A stretch of DNA of 64,000 nt from Naumannella halotolerans (GTDB lineage: Bacteria > Actinomycetota > Actinomycetes > Propionibacteriales > Propionibacteriaceae): NCBI RefSeq assembly GCF_004364645.1, contig NZ_SOAW01000001.1, positions 1 through 64,000 on the forward strand, in the 5' to 3' direction. Shown piece by piece: positions 31,301 to 38,684 of the stretch. The notes below the pieces were generated by a model. That model made no database searches. It had not been told where the DNA came from and was given only the letters and a program-made list of their open reading frames with translations. A program made the position numbers and the translations under genes. The stretch's first letter is position 1, and every line of letters starts with the position of its first letter.

Positions 31301-31806
31301 TGTTCCCGGGCCCGACCAAGGACTACGAGGGTGTGCTGGAGACCTACGGAGACCTGTCGGCGGTGCCCACCCTGGACTACCTCTACGGCCTGGGCGAGAC
31401 CGGTGAGCACACCATCCGGATGGGCAAGGGCGTGAACATCATCGTCGCCCTGGAGGCGATCGGTGAACCCGACGAACGCGGGGTCCGCAATGTGATGACG
31501 TTGATGAACGGCCAGTTGCGTCCGATGCGGGTACGGGACCAGTCGATCAAGGTCTCCGACGTCGGTGCCGAACGCGCCGACGCCCAGAACCCGGGACATG
31601 TCGCGGCGCCGTTCGCCGGGGTGGTGACCGTCTCGGTGGAGGTCGGTGACACCGTCGAGGCCGGTCAGGCGGTCGCCACCATCGAGGCGATGAAGATGGA
31701 GGCCGCGATCACCGCCCAGGTCGGTGGCACGGTGGAACGGGTCGCCCTGAGCGGTGTCCGTTCGGTCGAGGGTGGCGACCTGGTGCTGGTGATCGCACCG
31801 GAATGA
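28381..31806 (+). CDS. pyc: Pyruvate carboxylase
   Basis: Biotin enzyme making oxaloacetate from pyruvate, bicarbonate and ATP. The 1141 residues are a single polypeptide. The order is biotin carboxylase (1-450; KVLVANRGEIAVRALRAA, VAGGGGRGMR, EMNPRIQVEHTVTEE), carboxyltransferase (about 530-800; VTDTTMRDAHQSLLATR and metal ligands in HLHTHDTPGG), the tetramerisation region, and biotinyl domain with AMKMEA near the C-terminus, Lys being the biotin site. The start ATG 28381 is 70 bp after the MFS stop. A small membrane peptide gene and a surface-protein gene follow on the same strand. Confidence 0.97.
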   Translation: MFSKVLVANRGEIAVRALRAAHELGARTVAVFAYEDRNAVHRIKADEAYLIGEEGHPVRAYLDVDEIVRVARESGADAVYPGYGFLSENPQLARACSAAGLTFIGPPAEVLELAGNKVRAIGKAREAGVPTLSSTSPSTDIDALVAGATEIGFPVFVKAVAGGGGRGMRRVDEPSELRGAIEAASREAEAAFGDGTVFVEQAVARPRHIEVQILADTQGEVMHLFERDCSIQRRHQKVIEIAPAPHISDELRAALTTDAVKFAEALDYSCAGTVEFLVETEGPRAGEHVFIEMNPRIQVEHTVTEEITDVDLVQAQMRIASGESLSDLGLSQDTVRINGAALQCRITTEDPANEFRPDIGTITAYRSAGGAGIRLDGGTAATGAEISAHFDSMLVKLTARARTFPEAIVRAKRALAEFRIRGVATNIPFLLAVLNDPDFTAGDLSTSFIAERPALLTSHTPADRGTKLLRWLADVTVNQPHGQAPTDMDPAEKLPPADLETAPPAGSRQLLVEQGPEGFAAALRGSQAVQVTDTTMRDAHQSLLATRVRTKDLLTVAPYQARLLPGLLSVECWGGATYDVALRFLGEDPWQRLAQLRETMPNLCLQMLLRGRNTVGYTPYPTQVTDAFVAEAAQTGIDIFRIFDALNDVEQMRPAIEAVRATGTAVAEVALCYSGDLSSPEEDIYTLDYYLRLAEQIVEAGAHVLAIKDMAGLLRAPAATTLVSALRERFDLPVHLHTHDTPGGQLATLLAAVEAGVDAVDVASAPMAATTSQPPFSALVAALQNTPRQTTLTGADGTRDLRTVMDFEPYWEAVRKLYRPFESGLPSPTGRVYDHEIPGGQLSNLRQQAIALGLADRFEQIEDTYAAANKILGRPTKVTPSSKVVGDLALHLVAVGADPADFAENPQNYDIPDSVIGFLAGELGRPVNGFPEPFTSKALAGRQVPIREAEVSSEDAALLDEPGEVRRRTLNRLLFPGPTKDYEGVLETYGDLSAVPTLDYLYGLGETGEHTIRMGKGVNIIVALEAIGEPDERGVRNVMTLMNGQLRPMRVRDQSIKVSDVGAERADAQNPGHVAAPFAGVVTVSVEVGDTVEAGQAVATIEAMKMEAAITAQVGGTVERVALSGVRSVEGGDLVLVIAPE

Positions 31807-31892
31807 TCGACCGGCCACCGGTGCCGTACCGACGGCAGGTCGTGGGTCGATCGTCCATTTGCGGTGTTTTCCCCCGCCGCTAGTGTGTTCGG

Positions 31893-31988
31893 GTGAATAC
31901 TCGCAGCCGGCGCAGGTTGGTGACAGCAGCCTTGCTGGCGCTGATCCTGATCGTGATCGTCGGCGCGTTGCTGCAAGGAACCCGCTGA
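31893..31988 (+). CDS. Small single-pass membrane peptide (31 aa)
   Basis: GTG 31893 to TGA 31988 encodes VNTRSRRRLVTAALLALILI followed by VIVGALLQGTR: a positively charged start and one hydrophobic helix. The TGA ends immediately before the GTG of the next ORF (31989), and the codon pattern is like its neighbours. It is too short for family assignment. It sits between pyc and the surface protein. It may be a real small protein or a translational lead-in for the next gene. Confidence 0.5.
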   Translation: MNTRSRRRLVTAALLALILIVIVGALLQGTR

Positions 31989-32072
31989 GTGTCTGTCCGC
32001 AGGCGCTCGCGGTACGAACGGATGGAGACCGGACGCAACGTTCGGCGCGGACGGATTGTTGGGGCAGGCTGG

Positions 32073-33908
32073 ATGGTGCGAGGCAACGGTACGAGGCGCT
32101 GGGCGAGCCTGCTGATCGCTCTGCTGACTCTGCTGATCGGCCCGGCCGGGTTCGCCGTCGCTGCCGACGATGTCGCCTTCACCGTCGACGACGAGGCGAT
32201 CGCCGCTCCCACCGGTTTCGCCTACGACGTGGAGACCGACCGATACTGGATGGCCCGGTCCTCGGGCGCCGGCGAGGTCGTCGGACTGAACTCCGACGGC
32301 GAGGTCGAGGGTGTGGTCGGCTTCGGTGCCGAGACCCAGCAGGTGCAGGCCCTGGCCGACGATGCCGATCGGTTGTTCGTCGGCGACATCGGTGATGTCG
32401 ACCTGAACCGGGAGTTCGTCACCGTCTACTTCCTGACCAATGCCGAGCCCGGTACCGGTGACGGCACCTACGGTGCGTTCGATCTCGCCTACCCCGACGG
32501 GCCGCATGACGCCAAGGCCATGTTCGTGCGTTCGGGCCGGGTCTACCTGGTCACCGCCGGGGACGATCCGGCGATCTATGCCGCACCCGAGCAACCTGAC
32601 CGGACCGGGGTGAACCAGCTCGAACGCCTCGGCGATGCGCCGGCCAATGTCACCGATGCGACGGTGCTCGGCGACGGCCGGGTGGTCCTGCGTACCTACA
32701 CCTCGCTGCATGTGCTCGACGGTGACGGGGTCGAGGTCGGCAGTTCCGAATTGCCCTGGCAACAGGCCGGGGAGACGATCGCCCGCGATGCCGAGGACGA
32801 CTCCCAGGTGCTGATCGGCGACAGTGCCCAACCGATCCAGGTCCTGCGGACCGCGATCCCCGACGAGGTCACCCCGGTTGCCGAGGCGCCGGCCGAGCCG
32901 CCGGCCTCGCCTGGTGCCGAGCCGGCCGAGGACACCTCGGGTGAGACCGAGGTGGCCGAACCGTCGAGTGGCGGTGCTGCCCGTACCGGCACCTTCGTGG
33001 CGATCGGGCTGGCGGCATTGGTGGCGGTGCTCGCCGCGGTGATCGCGTTCCGGGCCAAGTCACCGGCCGGTGCCGACCTGCGACCTCGGGTGACCTTCAG
33101 CGAACCTCCGGGCTCGGCGGTGTGGCGCGCCGGCCGGGAGGACGAGCAGAGTTCGGAACAGGCCGATCGCGTCGCGGAGTCCCCGGAGGAGGCCGAGAGT
33201 TCCGAGGTCGACGCCGAGGGATCCGCCGGCCGGGCTGGGGCTGCTGAGTCCGATGCCTCCGGTGAGCGTGGCCGGGAAACCGCTGGGTTTGCCGGGGCGG
33301 TCGGTGAGGCCGATGTTGGCGATGAGCGTGCCGCGGAATCCGGAAGCCCGGCTGAAGATCTCGGTGAGCGTGGCGGTTCCAAGGAGGACGTCGGCGCGGC
33401 GGCCGAGGAGGTCACCGGCGCCGCCGGCCAGGGATCAACGGCGGGTGAGCTGGCCACCAGTACAGCCGCTGAGGAAGCGAACGGTGCAGGCAATCGTGCC
33501 GATCCCGCGCTGACGAACCCGTCAGCCGTGCGCACCGCTGATGCCACCGACGGCGCGGCGGAGGCCGCGACCACCCGCTCACCGTGGCAGCGTCTGCACC
33601 CGCCCGCCGAGGCGCCCGACGTTTCCGGCGCTGGAGCCGCGGGTGCTGGAGCCGCGGGCGCTGGAGCCGCGGGTGCTGGTGCTGAAGGGACCGGAGCTAG
33701 CGGCCAGGAAAGCGGTGCCGGGGAGCAATCCGACGAGGTGGCACCGGCGCCGACACCACGGCGAGCGGTCCGGCGTACGACGTTCACCGAGACGGACCTC
33801 GACGATGACGATGACGACCTCGGTCTCGCGCCGTGGGAACGCCAACCCGTCGATGATGCGGCCGGCGAGCCGTCCCGACCGCGCCGCGGTTTCCCGTTCA
33901 CTGACTGA
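32073..33908 (+). CDS. Exported beta-propeller-like protein with membrane anchor and long acidic tail
   Basis: Starting at ATG 32073 (GTG 31989 gives 28 more residues) there is a signal-like helix ASLLIALLTLLIGPAGFAVA, then about 250 residues of short beta-rich repeats (YDVETDRYWMARSS, RLFVGDIGDVDLNRE) resembling a propeller, a TM helix near residue 320 (FVAIGLAALVAVLAAVIAF), and about 280 residues of Glu/Ala/Gly-rich, probably disordered cytoplasmic tail. DNA 33630-33674 repeats a 15-bp unit encoding AGAAG. The tail ends with DDDDDDLGLAPWERQP. Role unknown; a sensor or envelope protein is possible. Confidence 0.7.
   Translation: MVRGNGTRRWASLLIALLTLLIGPAGFAVAADDVAFTVDDEAIAAPTGFAYDVETDRYWMARSSGAGEVVGLNSDGEVEGVVGFGAETQQVQALADDADRLFVGDIGDVDLNREFVTVYFLTNAEPGTGDGTYGAFDLAYPDGPHDAKAMFVRSGRVYLVTAGDDPAIYAAPEQPDRTGVNQLERLGDAPANVTDATVLGDGRVVLRTYTSLHVLDGDGVEVGSSELPWQQAGETIARDAEDDSQVLIGDSAQPIQVLRTAIPDEVTPVAEAPAEPPASPGAEPAEDTSGETEVAEPSSGGAARTGTFVAIGLAALVAVLAAVIAFRAKSPAGADLRPRVTFSEPPGSAVWRAGREDEQSSEQADRVAESPEEAESSEVDAEGSAGRAGAAESDASGERGRETAGFAGAVGEADVGDERAAESGSPAEDLGERGGSKEDVGAAAEEVTGAAGQGSTAGELATSTAAEEANGAGNRADPALTNPSAVRTADATDGAAEAATTRSPWQRLHPPAEAPDVSGAGAAGAGAAGAGAAGAGAEGTGASGQESGAGEQSDEVAPAPTPRRAVRRTTFTETDLDDDDDDLGLAPWERQPVDDAAGEPSRPRRGFPFTD
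33630..33682 (+). repeat. 15-bp coding tandem repeat (three copies)
   Basis: Units GCTGGAGCCGCGGGT begin at 33630, 33645 and 33660, followed by a decayed fourth. They encode Ala/Gly repeats in the tail of the surface protein. Confidence 0.85.
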
Positions 33909-33933
33909 TTCGGCGCATCCACTCTCACATGGA

Positions 33934-34015
33934 GAACACCACTGGTGTGGCTCCAGATCGCAACAACGGTCGTCGCGGGACCTGTTTGGGGTTCTGGCGC
34001 CACCTCAGCGGTGTC
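33934..34015 (+). repeat. 83-bp inverted-end repeat, copy 1 (82 bp)
   Basis: It begins GAACACCACTGGTGTGGCTC and ends CACCTCAGCGGTGTC. About 75% identical to copy 2 at 34067-34149, in the same orientation. Confidence 0.8.
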
Positions 34016-34066
34016 GGGACCTGCCGCGGGTGGTCACCGTCATCGGCCGGGGCGGTAGGTCGGCAT

Positions 34067-34149
34067 GAACACCGCTGGTGTGGCTCCAGATCGCAGAACC
34101 GGCCGCTGCGGGTCCCGTTTCAGGTTCTGACGCCAGCTCAGCGGTGTTC
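34067..34149 (+). repeat. 83-bp inverted-end repeat, copy 2
   Basis: The ends are perfect 11-bp inverted repeats, GAACACCGCTG and CAGCGGTGTTC. The two copies are 51 bp apart and together with spacers fill the 383-bp gap 33909-34291, which otherwise holds nothing recognisable. Confidence 0.85.
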
Positions 34150-34291
34150 CGTGCAGGGAACGGGTCGGTGGTGATGCCTTGGCTCGGGCACGCTGATGGC
34201 CCCGGCTCGTGGCGGCCGGGTTGCGGATGGACTGCAGAACCGGTGACCGCGGTCGGTCGGGCGAGCTCGCACCGACCCAGCGGTTTCGGGC

Positions 34292-35416
34292 TCAGCCGAC
34301 TCGTTCCAGGATCCAGTCCAGACAACGGATCAGTGCCTGCACATCCTCGGGATCGACCGCGGCATAGGTGCCGATCCGCAGCTGGTTGCGGCCCAGCTTC
34401 CGGTACGGCTCGACGTCGACGATCCCGTTCGCCCGCAGCACGGCCGCCAAGGCAGCCGCGTCCAGTTCCTCGGAGAAGTCGATCGTCACCACCACCGGCG
34501 AGCGGTACTGCGGATCGGCGACGAACGGGGTCGCCAGCGGATGCGCCGATGCCCAGGCATACAGCGCGTCCGAGCCCCGACGGGTGCGGTCGGCGGCGAA
34601 CTCGATGCCGCCGTTGTCCAACAGCCACTGCACCTGCGCGTCCAACATCAGCAAGGTCGCGATCGCCGGGGTGTTCACCGTCTGGTTCTTCCGCGACTGT
34701 TCGATCGGGCCGACCAGCTCCAGCCCGCCCGGGATCCAGCGCGAACCCGCGGCCAGCCGGTACGCACGATCGATCGCGGCGGGGGAGAGGAAGGCCAGCC
34801 ACAGCCCGCCGTCGGACCCGAGGTTCTTCTGCGGCGCGAAGTACCAAGCGTCGGTCTGGGACAGGTCCACATCGATGCCGCCGGCGGCCGAGGTGGCATC
34901 GATCAGCATCAGCGAACCGTCGTCCACGACCCGCCGGACCGGCAGGCTGACCCCCGTGGAGGTCTCGTTCTGCGGCCAGGCGTAGACATCGGCATCGGTC
35001 GGAGCGAGTGCCACCCCGGAACCGGGCTCCACCCGATCGACCTCGGGCTCGTCCAGGAACGGTGCCGCCGCGGAGGCCGCGGCGAACTTGGCCGAGAACT
35101 CACCGAGCACCGCATGGGCACTGCGACGCTCGATCAGCGAACTGACCGCGATGTCCCAGAACAAGGTGCTGCCACCGTTTCCGAGCACCAACTCGTACCC
35201 CTCCGGCGCCCGGTACAACGCCGAGAGACCCTCGCGTACCCGGCCGACCAGTGTGCGCACCGGTTCCTGCCGGTGGGAGGTGCCCAGCACCGGTGAGGTC
35301 GAGACGACCGCGGCGGCCGCCTGGCGAATCTTCGCCGGTCCGGACCCGAAACGTCCGTCGGCCGGCAGCAGGTCGACGGGGAGGCGCAGGTCGGGGTCGA
35401 GGTGAAGGTGGGCCAT
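34292..35416 (-). CDS. serC: Phosphoserine aminotransferase
   Basis: PLP enzyme making 3-phosphoserine in serine synthesis; the same enzyme acts in the DXP-dependent PLP pathway. The 374 residues match the actinobacterial/archaeal-like SerC type. The PLP lysine is in [14 protein letters not shown], with [12 protein letters not shown] before it. The start is ATG 35416 ([13 protein letters not shown]). It diverges from pdxH with only 37 bp between starts, so their promoters overlap. Confidence 0.94.
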   Translation of the reverse strand: MAHLHLDPDLRLPVDLLPADGRFGSGPAKIRQAAAAVVSTSPVLGTSHRQEPVRTLVGRVREGLSALYRAPEGYELVLGNGGSTLFWDIAVSSLIERRSAHAVLGEFSAKFAAASAAAPFLDEPEVDRVEPGSGVALAPTDADVYAWPQNETSTGVSLPVRRVVDDGSLMLIDATSAAGGIDVDLSQTDAWYFAPQKNLGSDGGLWLAFLSPAAIDRAYRLAAGSRWIPGGLELVGPIEQSRKNQTVNTPAIATLLMLDAQVQWLLDNGGIEFAADRTRRGSDALYAWASAHPLATPFVADPQYRSPVVVTIDFSEELDAAALAAVLRANGIVDVEPYRKLGRNQLRIGTYAAVDPEDVQALIRCLDWILERVG

Positions 35417-35453
35417 GCTGCGATCCTTGCAGGTTCCGTGCCACGCTTGGAAC

Positions 35454-36131
35454 ATGAGCACGCATGGCGAGATGCCGGAAGTCGCCTCCATCCGTACCGA
35501 TTACGTCGGTGGCCGGCTGGTGGAATCCGAGGTGCCGGACAACCCCTGGGAACTCTTTGCCGTCTGGCTGGCCGAGGCTTTGGCCGCGCATGCGGACGGT
35601 CTGCTCAGTGAACCGACCGCGATGGCCCTGGCGACCGCTGCGACCGAACGTGACCAGACGGTGATGCCGAGTGTGCGTACCGTCCTGTTGAAGGGCCACG
35701 ACGACCATTCGATCACCTGGTTCACCAACTACGAGTCCCGCAAGGGCGTCGAACTGGCGCAGAACCCGCACGCGGCGATCATGCTGCACTGGGCGCCGCT
35801 GTACCGGCAGGTACGGATGGTCGGCGCGGTGGAGAAGGTCCCCGAGGAGGAGTCGATCGCCTACTTCGCCACCCGACCGCGCGGCTCCCAGATCGCGGCC
35901 CGGGCCTCGGCCCAGTCGCGGTTCGTCGGGGCCAGGTCCCTGGCCGAGGACTACGCCGCCGAGGAGCAACGGTGGGTCGACCGGGAGGTCCCGCGTCCGG
36001 AGCACTGGGGCGGGTACCGACTGCTGCCGAACCAGATCGAGTTCTGGCAGGGCCGGCCGAACCGGCTGCACGACCGGATCGCCTACCGCCGGGTCGCCGC
36101 CAACTGGACCTTCGAGCGCCTCGCCCCCTGA
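35454..36131 (+). CDS. pdxH: Pyridoxamine 5'-phosphate oxidase
   Basis: FMN enzyme that oxidises PNP or PMP to PLP. The 225 residues show [23 protein letters not shown] (FMN site; here given as [10 protein letters not shown]), [15 protein letters not shown] (phosphate binding), [14 protein letters not shown], and the C-terminal signature [18 protein letters not shown]. The start is ATG 35454 or ATG 35472. Divergent to serC, a PLP-dependent enzyme that can also supply the PLP pathway, so shared control is plausible. Confidence 0.95.
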   Translation: MSTHGEMPEVASIRTDYVGGRLVESEVPDNPWELFAVWLAEALAAHADGLLSEPTAMALATAATERDQTVMPSVRTVLLKGHDDHSITWFTNYESRKGVELAQNPHAAIMLHWAPLYRQVRMVGAVEKVPEEESIAYFATRPRGSQIAARASAQSRFVGARSLAEDYAAEEQRWVDREVPRPEHWGGYRLLPNQIEFWQGRPNRLHDRIAYRRVAANWTFERLAP

Positions 36132-36252
36132 CCCGGAGGGAATGCGCGCACACGCATGGGTGTTGGGTGCAATAGGATCACCGCATCACCGGAGTCGTGC
36201 GGACTTCGCACGCCCGCCGGTCGGATGCGCCGAGGAGCAGGAGACGTGACAC

Positions 36253-36942
36253 GTGAGTGACCTTATTCATCCCACCGAGATGTATCTGCGGACCATCTTC
36301 GAGTTGGAGGAGGAAGGCATCGTGCCGATCCGGGCACGGATCGCCGAGCGCCTGCAGATGTCGAATCCGACCGTCTCGGAGCGGGTTGCCGGGATGGAGC
36401 GCGAAGGCCTGTTGACCGTCGAGGGCGACCGACACCTGGAGTTGACCGAGACCGGCCGCGAGCTCGCCACCAAGGTGATGCGCAAACACCGCCTGGCCGA
36501 GCGGTTGCTGACCGATGTGATCGGCCTGGACTGGGAACTGGTCCATGTCGAGGCCTGTCGCTGGGAGCACGTGATCAGTGACGAGGTGGAGAAGCGCCTG
36601 ATCGAGGTCCTGAACCACCCGACCGAATCGCCGTACGGCAACCCGATCCCGGGGCTGGCCGCGCTCGGCGCCACCCACGAGGTGCCCGGATTCCGCGATG
36701 GCACCGAGCCGCTCAGTGCGGTGGTCAAGAACGGCCCGGTCGAGGTCGTCCTGCGCCGGATCAGCGAGGAACTCCAGAAGGAGGACGAGGTGCTGATCAA
36801 CCTGCGCGGTGGCGGTATCGAACCCGGAGTCGCCCTCAAGGCCGAGCCCGGCGGCCTCGGCGTACGACTGATCCCCGCCAGTGGGCCCGGGGTGGAGGTC
36901 GACGTCGACACGGCGCAGTACCTGTACGTGAGCAAGGCCTGA
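36253..36942 (+). CDS. ideR: Iron-dependent repressor, DtxR/IdeR
   Basis: Metal-activated repressor of iron uptake. The 229 residues contain a winged helix (about 1-73; RLQMSNPTVSERVAGME), dimerisation domain (74-140) and SH3-like domain (150-229). Residues equivalent to DtxR ligands fall at the same numbers: Met10, Cys102, Glu105, His106 (primary) and His79, Glu83, His98 (ancillary), which supports iron rather than manganese specificity. The start is GTG 36253 with AGGAGCAGGAG upstream. Monocistronic, before thioredoxin. Confidence 0.92.
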   Translation: MSDLIHPTEMYLRTIFELEEEGIVPIRARIAERLQMSNPTVSERVAGMEREGLLTVEGDRHLELTETGRELATKVMRKHRLAERLLTDVIGLDWELVHVEACRWEHVISDEVEKRLIEVLNHPTESPYGNPIPGLAALGATHEVPGFRDGTEPLSAVVKNGPVEVVLRRISEELQKEDEVLINLRGGGIEPGVALKAEPGGLGVRLIPASGPGVEVDVDTAQYLYVSKA

Positions 36943-37046
36943 GCCAGCAACTCGCCATCGGCTCGGGAATACCTGCCGGGCACGGCCGGTTGTGCTGGTG
37001 AACGCAATTGACGGGCCCCACCGAGGGGCCGTGATCTGGAGGAGAA

Positions 37047-37406
37047 ATGGCAACCGTCGATCTTGACACCCAGTCCTTTGCCGAAACCGTGCAAAGCAGC
37101 GATCGGGTGATCGTTGACTTCTGGGCCGACTGGTGCCAGCCGTGCAAGCGGTTCGGACCGATCTTCACCAAGGCGTCGGACAACGAGGGCTATGGCGAGG
37201 TCGTCTTCGCCAAGGTGGACACCGACGCCAACCAGCAACTCGCGATGCAGCTCGGAATCCAGTCGATCCCGACCCTGATGGCCTTCCACAAGGGGGATCT
37301 GGTCTTCAGCCAGCCGGGCGCCCTGAACTCCCAGCAGTTGGAGCAGGTGCTTGACGCGCTGGTGCAGTACGACGGCGAGGAGCCGGCCGCCGAGACCGCC
37401 GACTGA
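37047..37406 (+). CDS. Thioredoxin with WCQPC active site
   Basis: A 119-residue thioredoxin fold: VIVDFWADWCQPCKRF (active cysteines 30 and 33), AKVDTDANQQLAMQLGIQSIPTLM with cis-Pro, and LDALVQYDGEE at the end. Gln replaces Gly in the usual WCGPC, which should alter the redox potential. Excellent ribosome site GGAGGAG before ATG 37047. No thioredoxin reductase is nearby, so it is likely a secondary thioredoxin. Confidence 0.9.
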   Translation: MATVDLDTQSFAETVQSSDRVIVDFWADWCQPCKRFGPIFTKASDNEGYGEVVFAKVDTDANQQLAMQLGIQSIPTLMAFHKGDLVFSQPGALNSQQLEQVLDALVQYDGEEPAAETAD

Positions 37407-37448
37407 GCACCTCGGTGACGATGGCCATGGGGCACTAGCGTGTGACCC

Positions 37449-37751
37449 ATGGCCATTTTCGCTATCACCTACACCTATGCCGCGGACTCCGCCAGCCAGC
37501 GGGATCAGTACCGGCCCGAACATCGCGAGCACCTGACCGAACTGGCGAAACGGGACCAGCTCCTGCTCTCCGGGCCGATCAACGACGACGGGCCGCCGGC
37601 GGCCCTGCTGATCGTTCGCGCCGGTGATGCGTCGGAGGCCGAGCGTCTGCTGGCCGAGGATCCCTTCCAGCGTGAGGGGCTGGTCGCCGAGATCGGTGTC
37701 CGTGCCTGGGAGCCGGTGCTCGGTTCCCTGTCGGGGCCCTTCGTTTCCTGA
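37449..37751 (+). CDS. YciI family protein
   Basis: A 100-residue alpha/beta barrel dimer protein. The family pattern (RPEHREHLTELAKRDQLLLS, GPINDDGPPAALLI, FQREGLVAEIGVRAWEPV) is clear, with the conserved His in HREHL and Asp in EDPFQREG. YciI proteins are small enzymes or stress proteins of largely unknown activity. The start is ATG 37449. It is 42 bp after thioredoxin and may be co-transcribed with it. Confidence 0.82.
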   Translation: MAIFAITYTYAADSASQRDQYRPEHREHLTELAKRDQLLLSGPINDDGPPAALLIVRAGDASEAERLLAEDPFQREGLVAEIGVRAWEPVLGSLSGPFVS

Positions 37752-37892
37752 TTCCGGTCTCGATCGTGACGGGTCCGTGACACCTGCGGCGGGTTGCGGC
37801 AGGTTCTCCGAAATCCCGTGTTCAGGCTGCTAACGTCGCCTGCGGTGCTCCATCGGGTGCCACATTCATTCGACGATAGGAGCATCTGAGCC

Positions 37893-38258
37893 ATGAAGGG
37901 GTTCAAGGAGTTCTTGTTGCGCGGCAATCTGATCGATCTTGCCGTCGCATTCATCATGGCGACCGCCTTCGGAGCAGTTGTCACCGCGTTCACCGAGCTG
38001 GTTGTGGCTCTGATCGCTTTCGCCCTCGGCGGAGCGACGCCCGAGGTCGGGCGGATCCTGATCCTCAACAGTGTGGACATCGCACCGTTCATCAACGCCG
38101 TGATCTCGTTCGTGATCATGGCCGCCGTGGTCTACTTCGGCATCGTCAAGCCGTACCAGATGTTCCAGGACCGGTTCGGCAAGAAGGAGCCCGAGGAAGA
38201 GCTCGACGACCAGACCAAGTTGCTGGGTGAGATCCGCGACCTGCTGGCCGGGCGCTGA
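37893..38258 (+). CDS. mscL: Large-conductance mechanosensitive channel MscL
   Basis: Pentameric emergency pore opened by membrane tension. The 121 residues show N-terminal MKGFKEFLLRGNLIDLAVAF, TM1 with the gate segment AFIMATAFGAVVTAF, a periplasmic loop, TM2 (INAVISFVIMAAVVYFGIV), and a charged C-terminal bundle (KKEPEEELDDQTKLLGEIRDLL). Good AGGAG site. A hairpin terminator follows. In mycobacteria mscL also lies close to the fmdB-moeA1 locus found next here. Confidence 0.94.
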   Translation: MKGFKEFLLRGNLIDLAVAFIMATAFGAVVTAFTELVVALIAFALGGATPEVGRILILNSVDIAPFINAVISFVIMAAVVYFGIVKPYQMFQDRFGKKEPEEELDDQTKLLGEIRDLLAGR

Positions 38259-38273
38259 TCAACCTCCCCGACA

Positions 38274-38304
38274 TGCCCCGACCCGTCGTGGGTCGGGGCA
38301 TTGT
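38274..38304 (+). terminator. mscL terminator
   Basis: Stem ATGCCCCGACCC with GGGTCGGGGCAT around a short GTCGT loop, followed by TGTCATG. It may also serve the convergent small gene. Confidence 0.8.
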
Positions 38305-38382
38305 CATGTCCAGGGGTTCGGCAACTGCCGGTGCGAGGGTACGGGCCGGCCGCTCGACCGTACCGACCAACTGCCGCGGCGC

Positions 38383-38682
38383 TCACCAATGCGGCGGGCG
38401 GTCCTGCAGCAACCGGCGATCATCGGGCCCCAGGGCACCGGGGTGGCGGGTCGGTGAGTTCGCCGGCCCGACCTGTGCCACCGCCTCGGCCAGCAGGGCC
38501 GCCCATCTGCCGTACCCGATCCGGGCCAGCAGTTCCGGTGGTACGGGCATCGGCCACGGCCGCGCGGCATCACGACACCGCTGCCGTACCTCCCGGGCAC
38601 GTTCGAGGTCGACCGGACCGGGGGAGCCGGTCAGGGCCAGGCCGATCGCTTCGGCGACCGGGTCGGCTGACTCCTTCGCCAT
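38383..38682 (-). CDS. Hypothetical protein downstream of UGPase
   Basis: A 99-residue protein without recognised family. It is charged and helical (ADPVAEAIGLALTGSPGP, LERAREVRQRCRDAAR), with PVPPELLARIGYGRWAALLAE in the middle. ATG 38682 lies two bases after the UGPase stop, so it is almost surely translated from the same message. No membrane segment or signal. Confidence 0.6.
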   Translation of the reverse strand: MAKESADPVAEAIGLALTGSPGPVDLERAREVRQRCRDAARPWPMPVPPELLARIGYGRWAALLAEAVAQVGPANSPTRHPGALGPDDRRLLQDRPPHW

Positions 38683-38684
38683 CC

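Noticed and set aside
27547-31818. A 1423-residue open frame on the minus strand
   Set aside because: It is antisense to intact pyruvate carboxylase and the MFS gene; long antisense frames are expected at this GC content. Its protein is Gln/His/Arg/Gly-rich with no domain.
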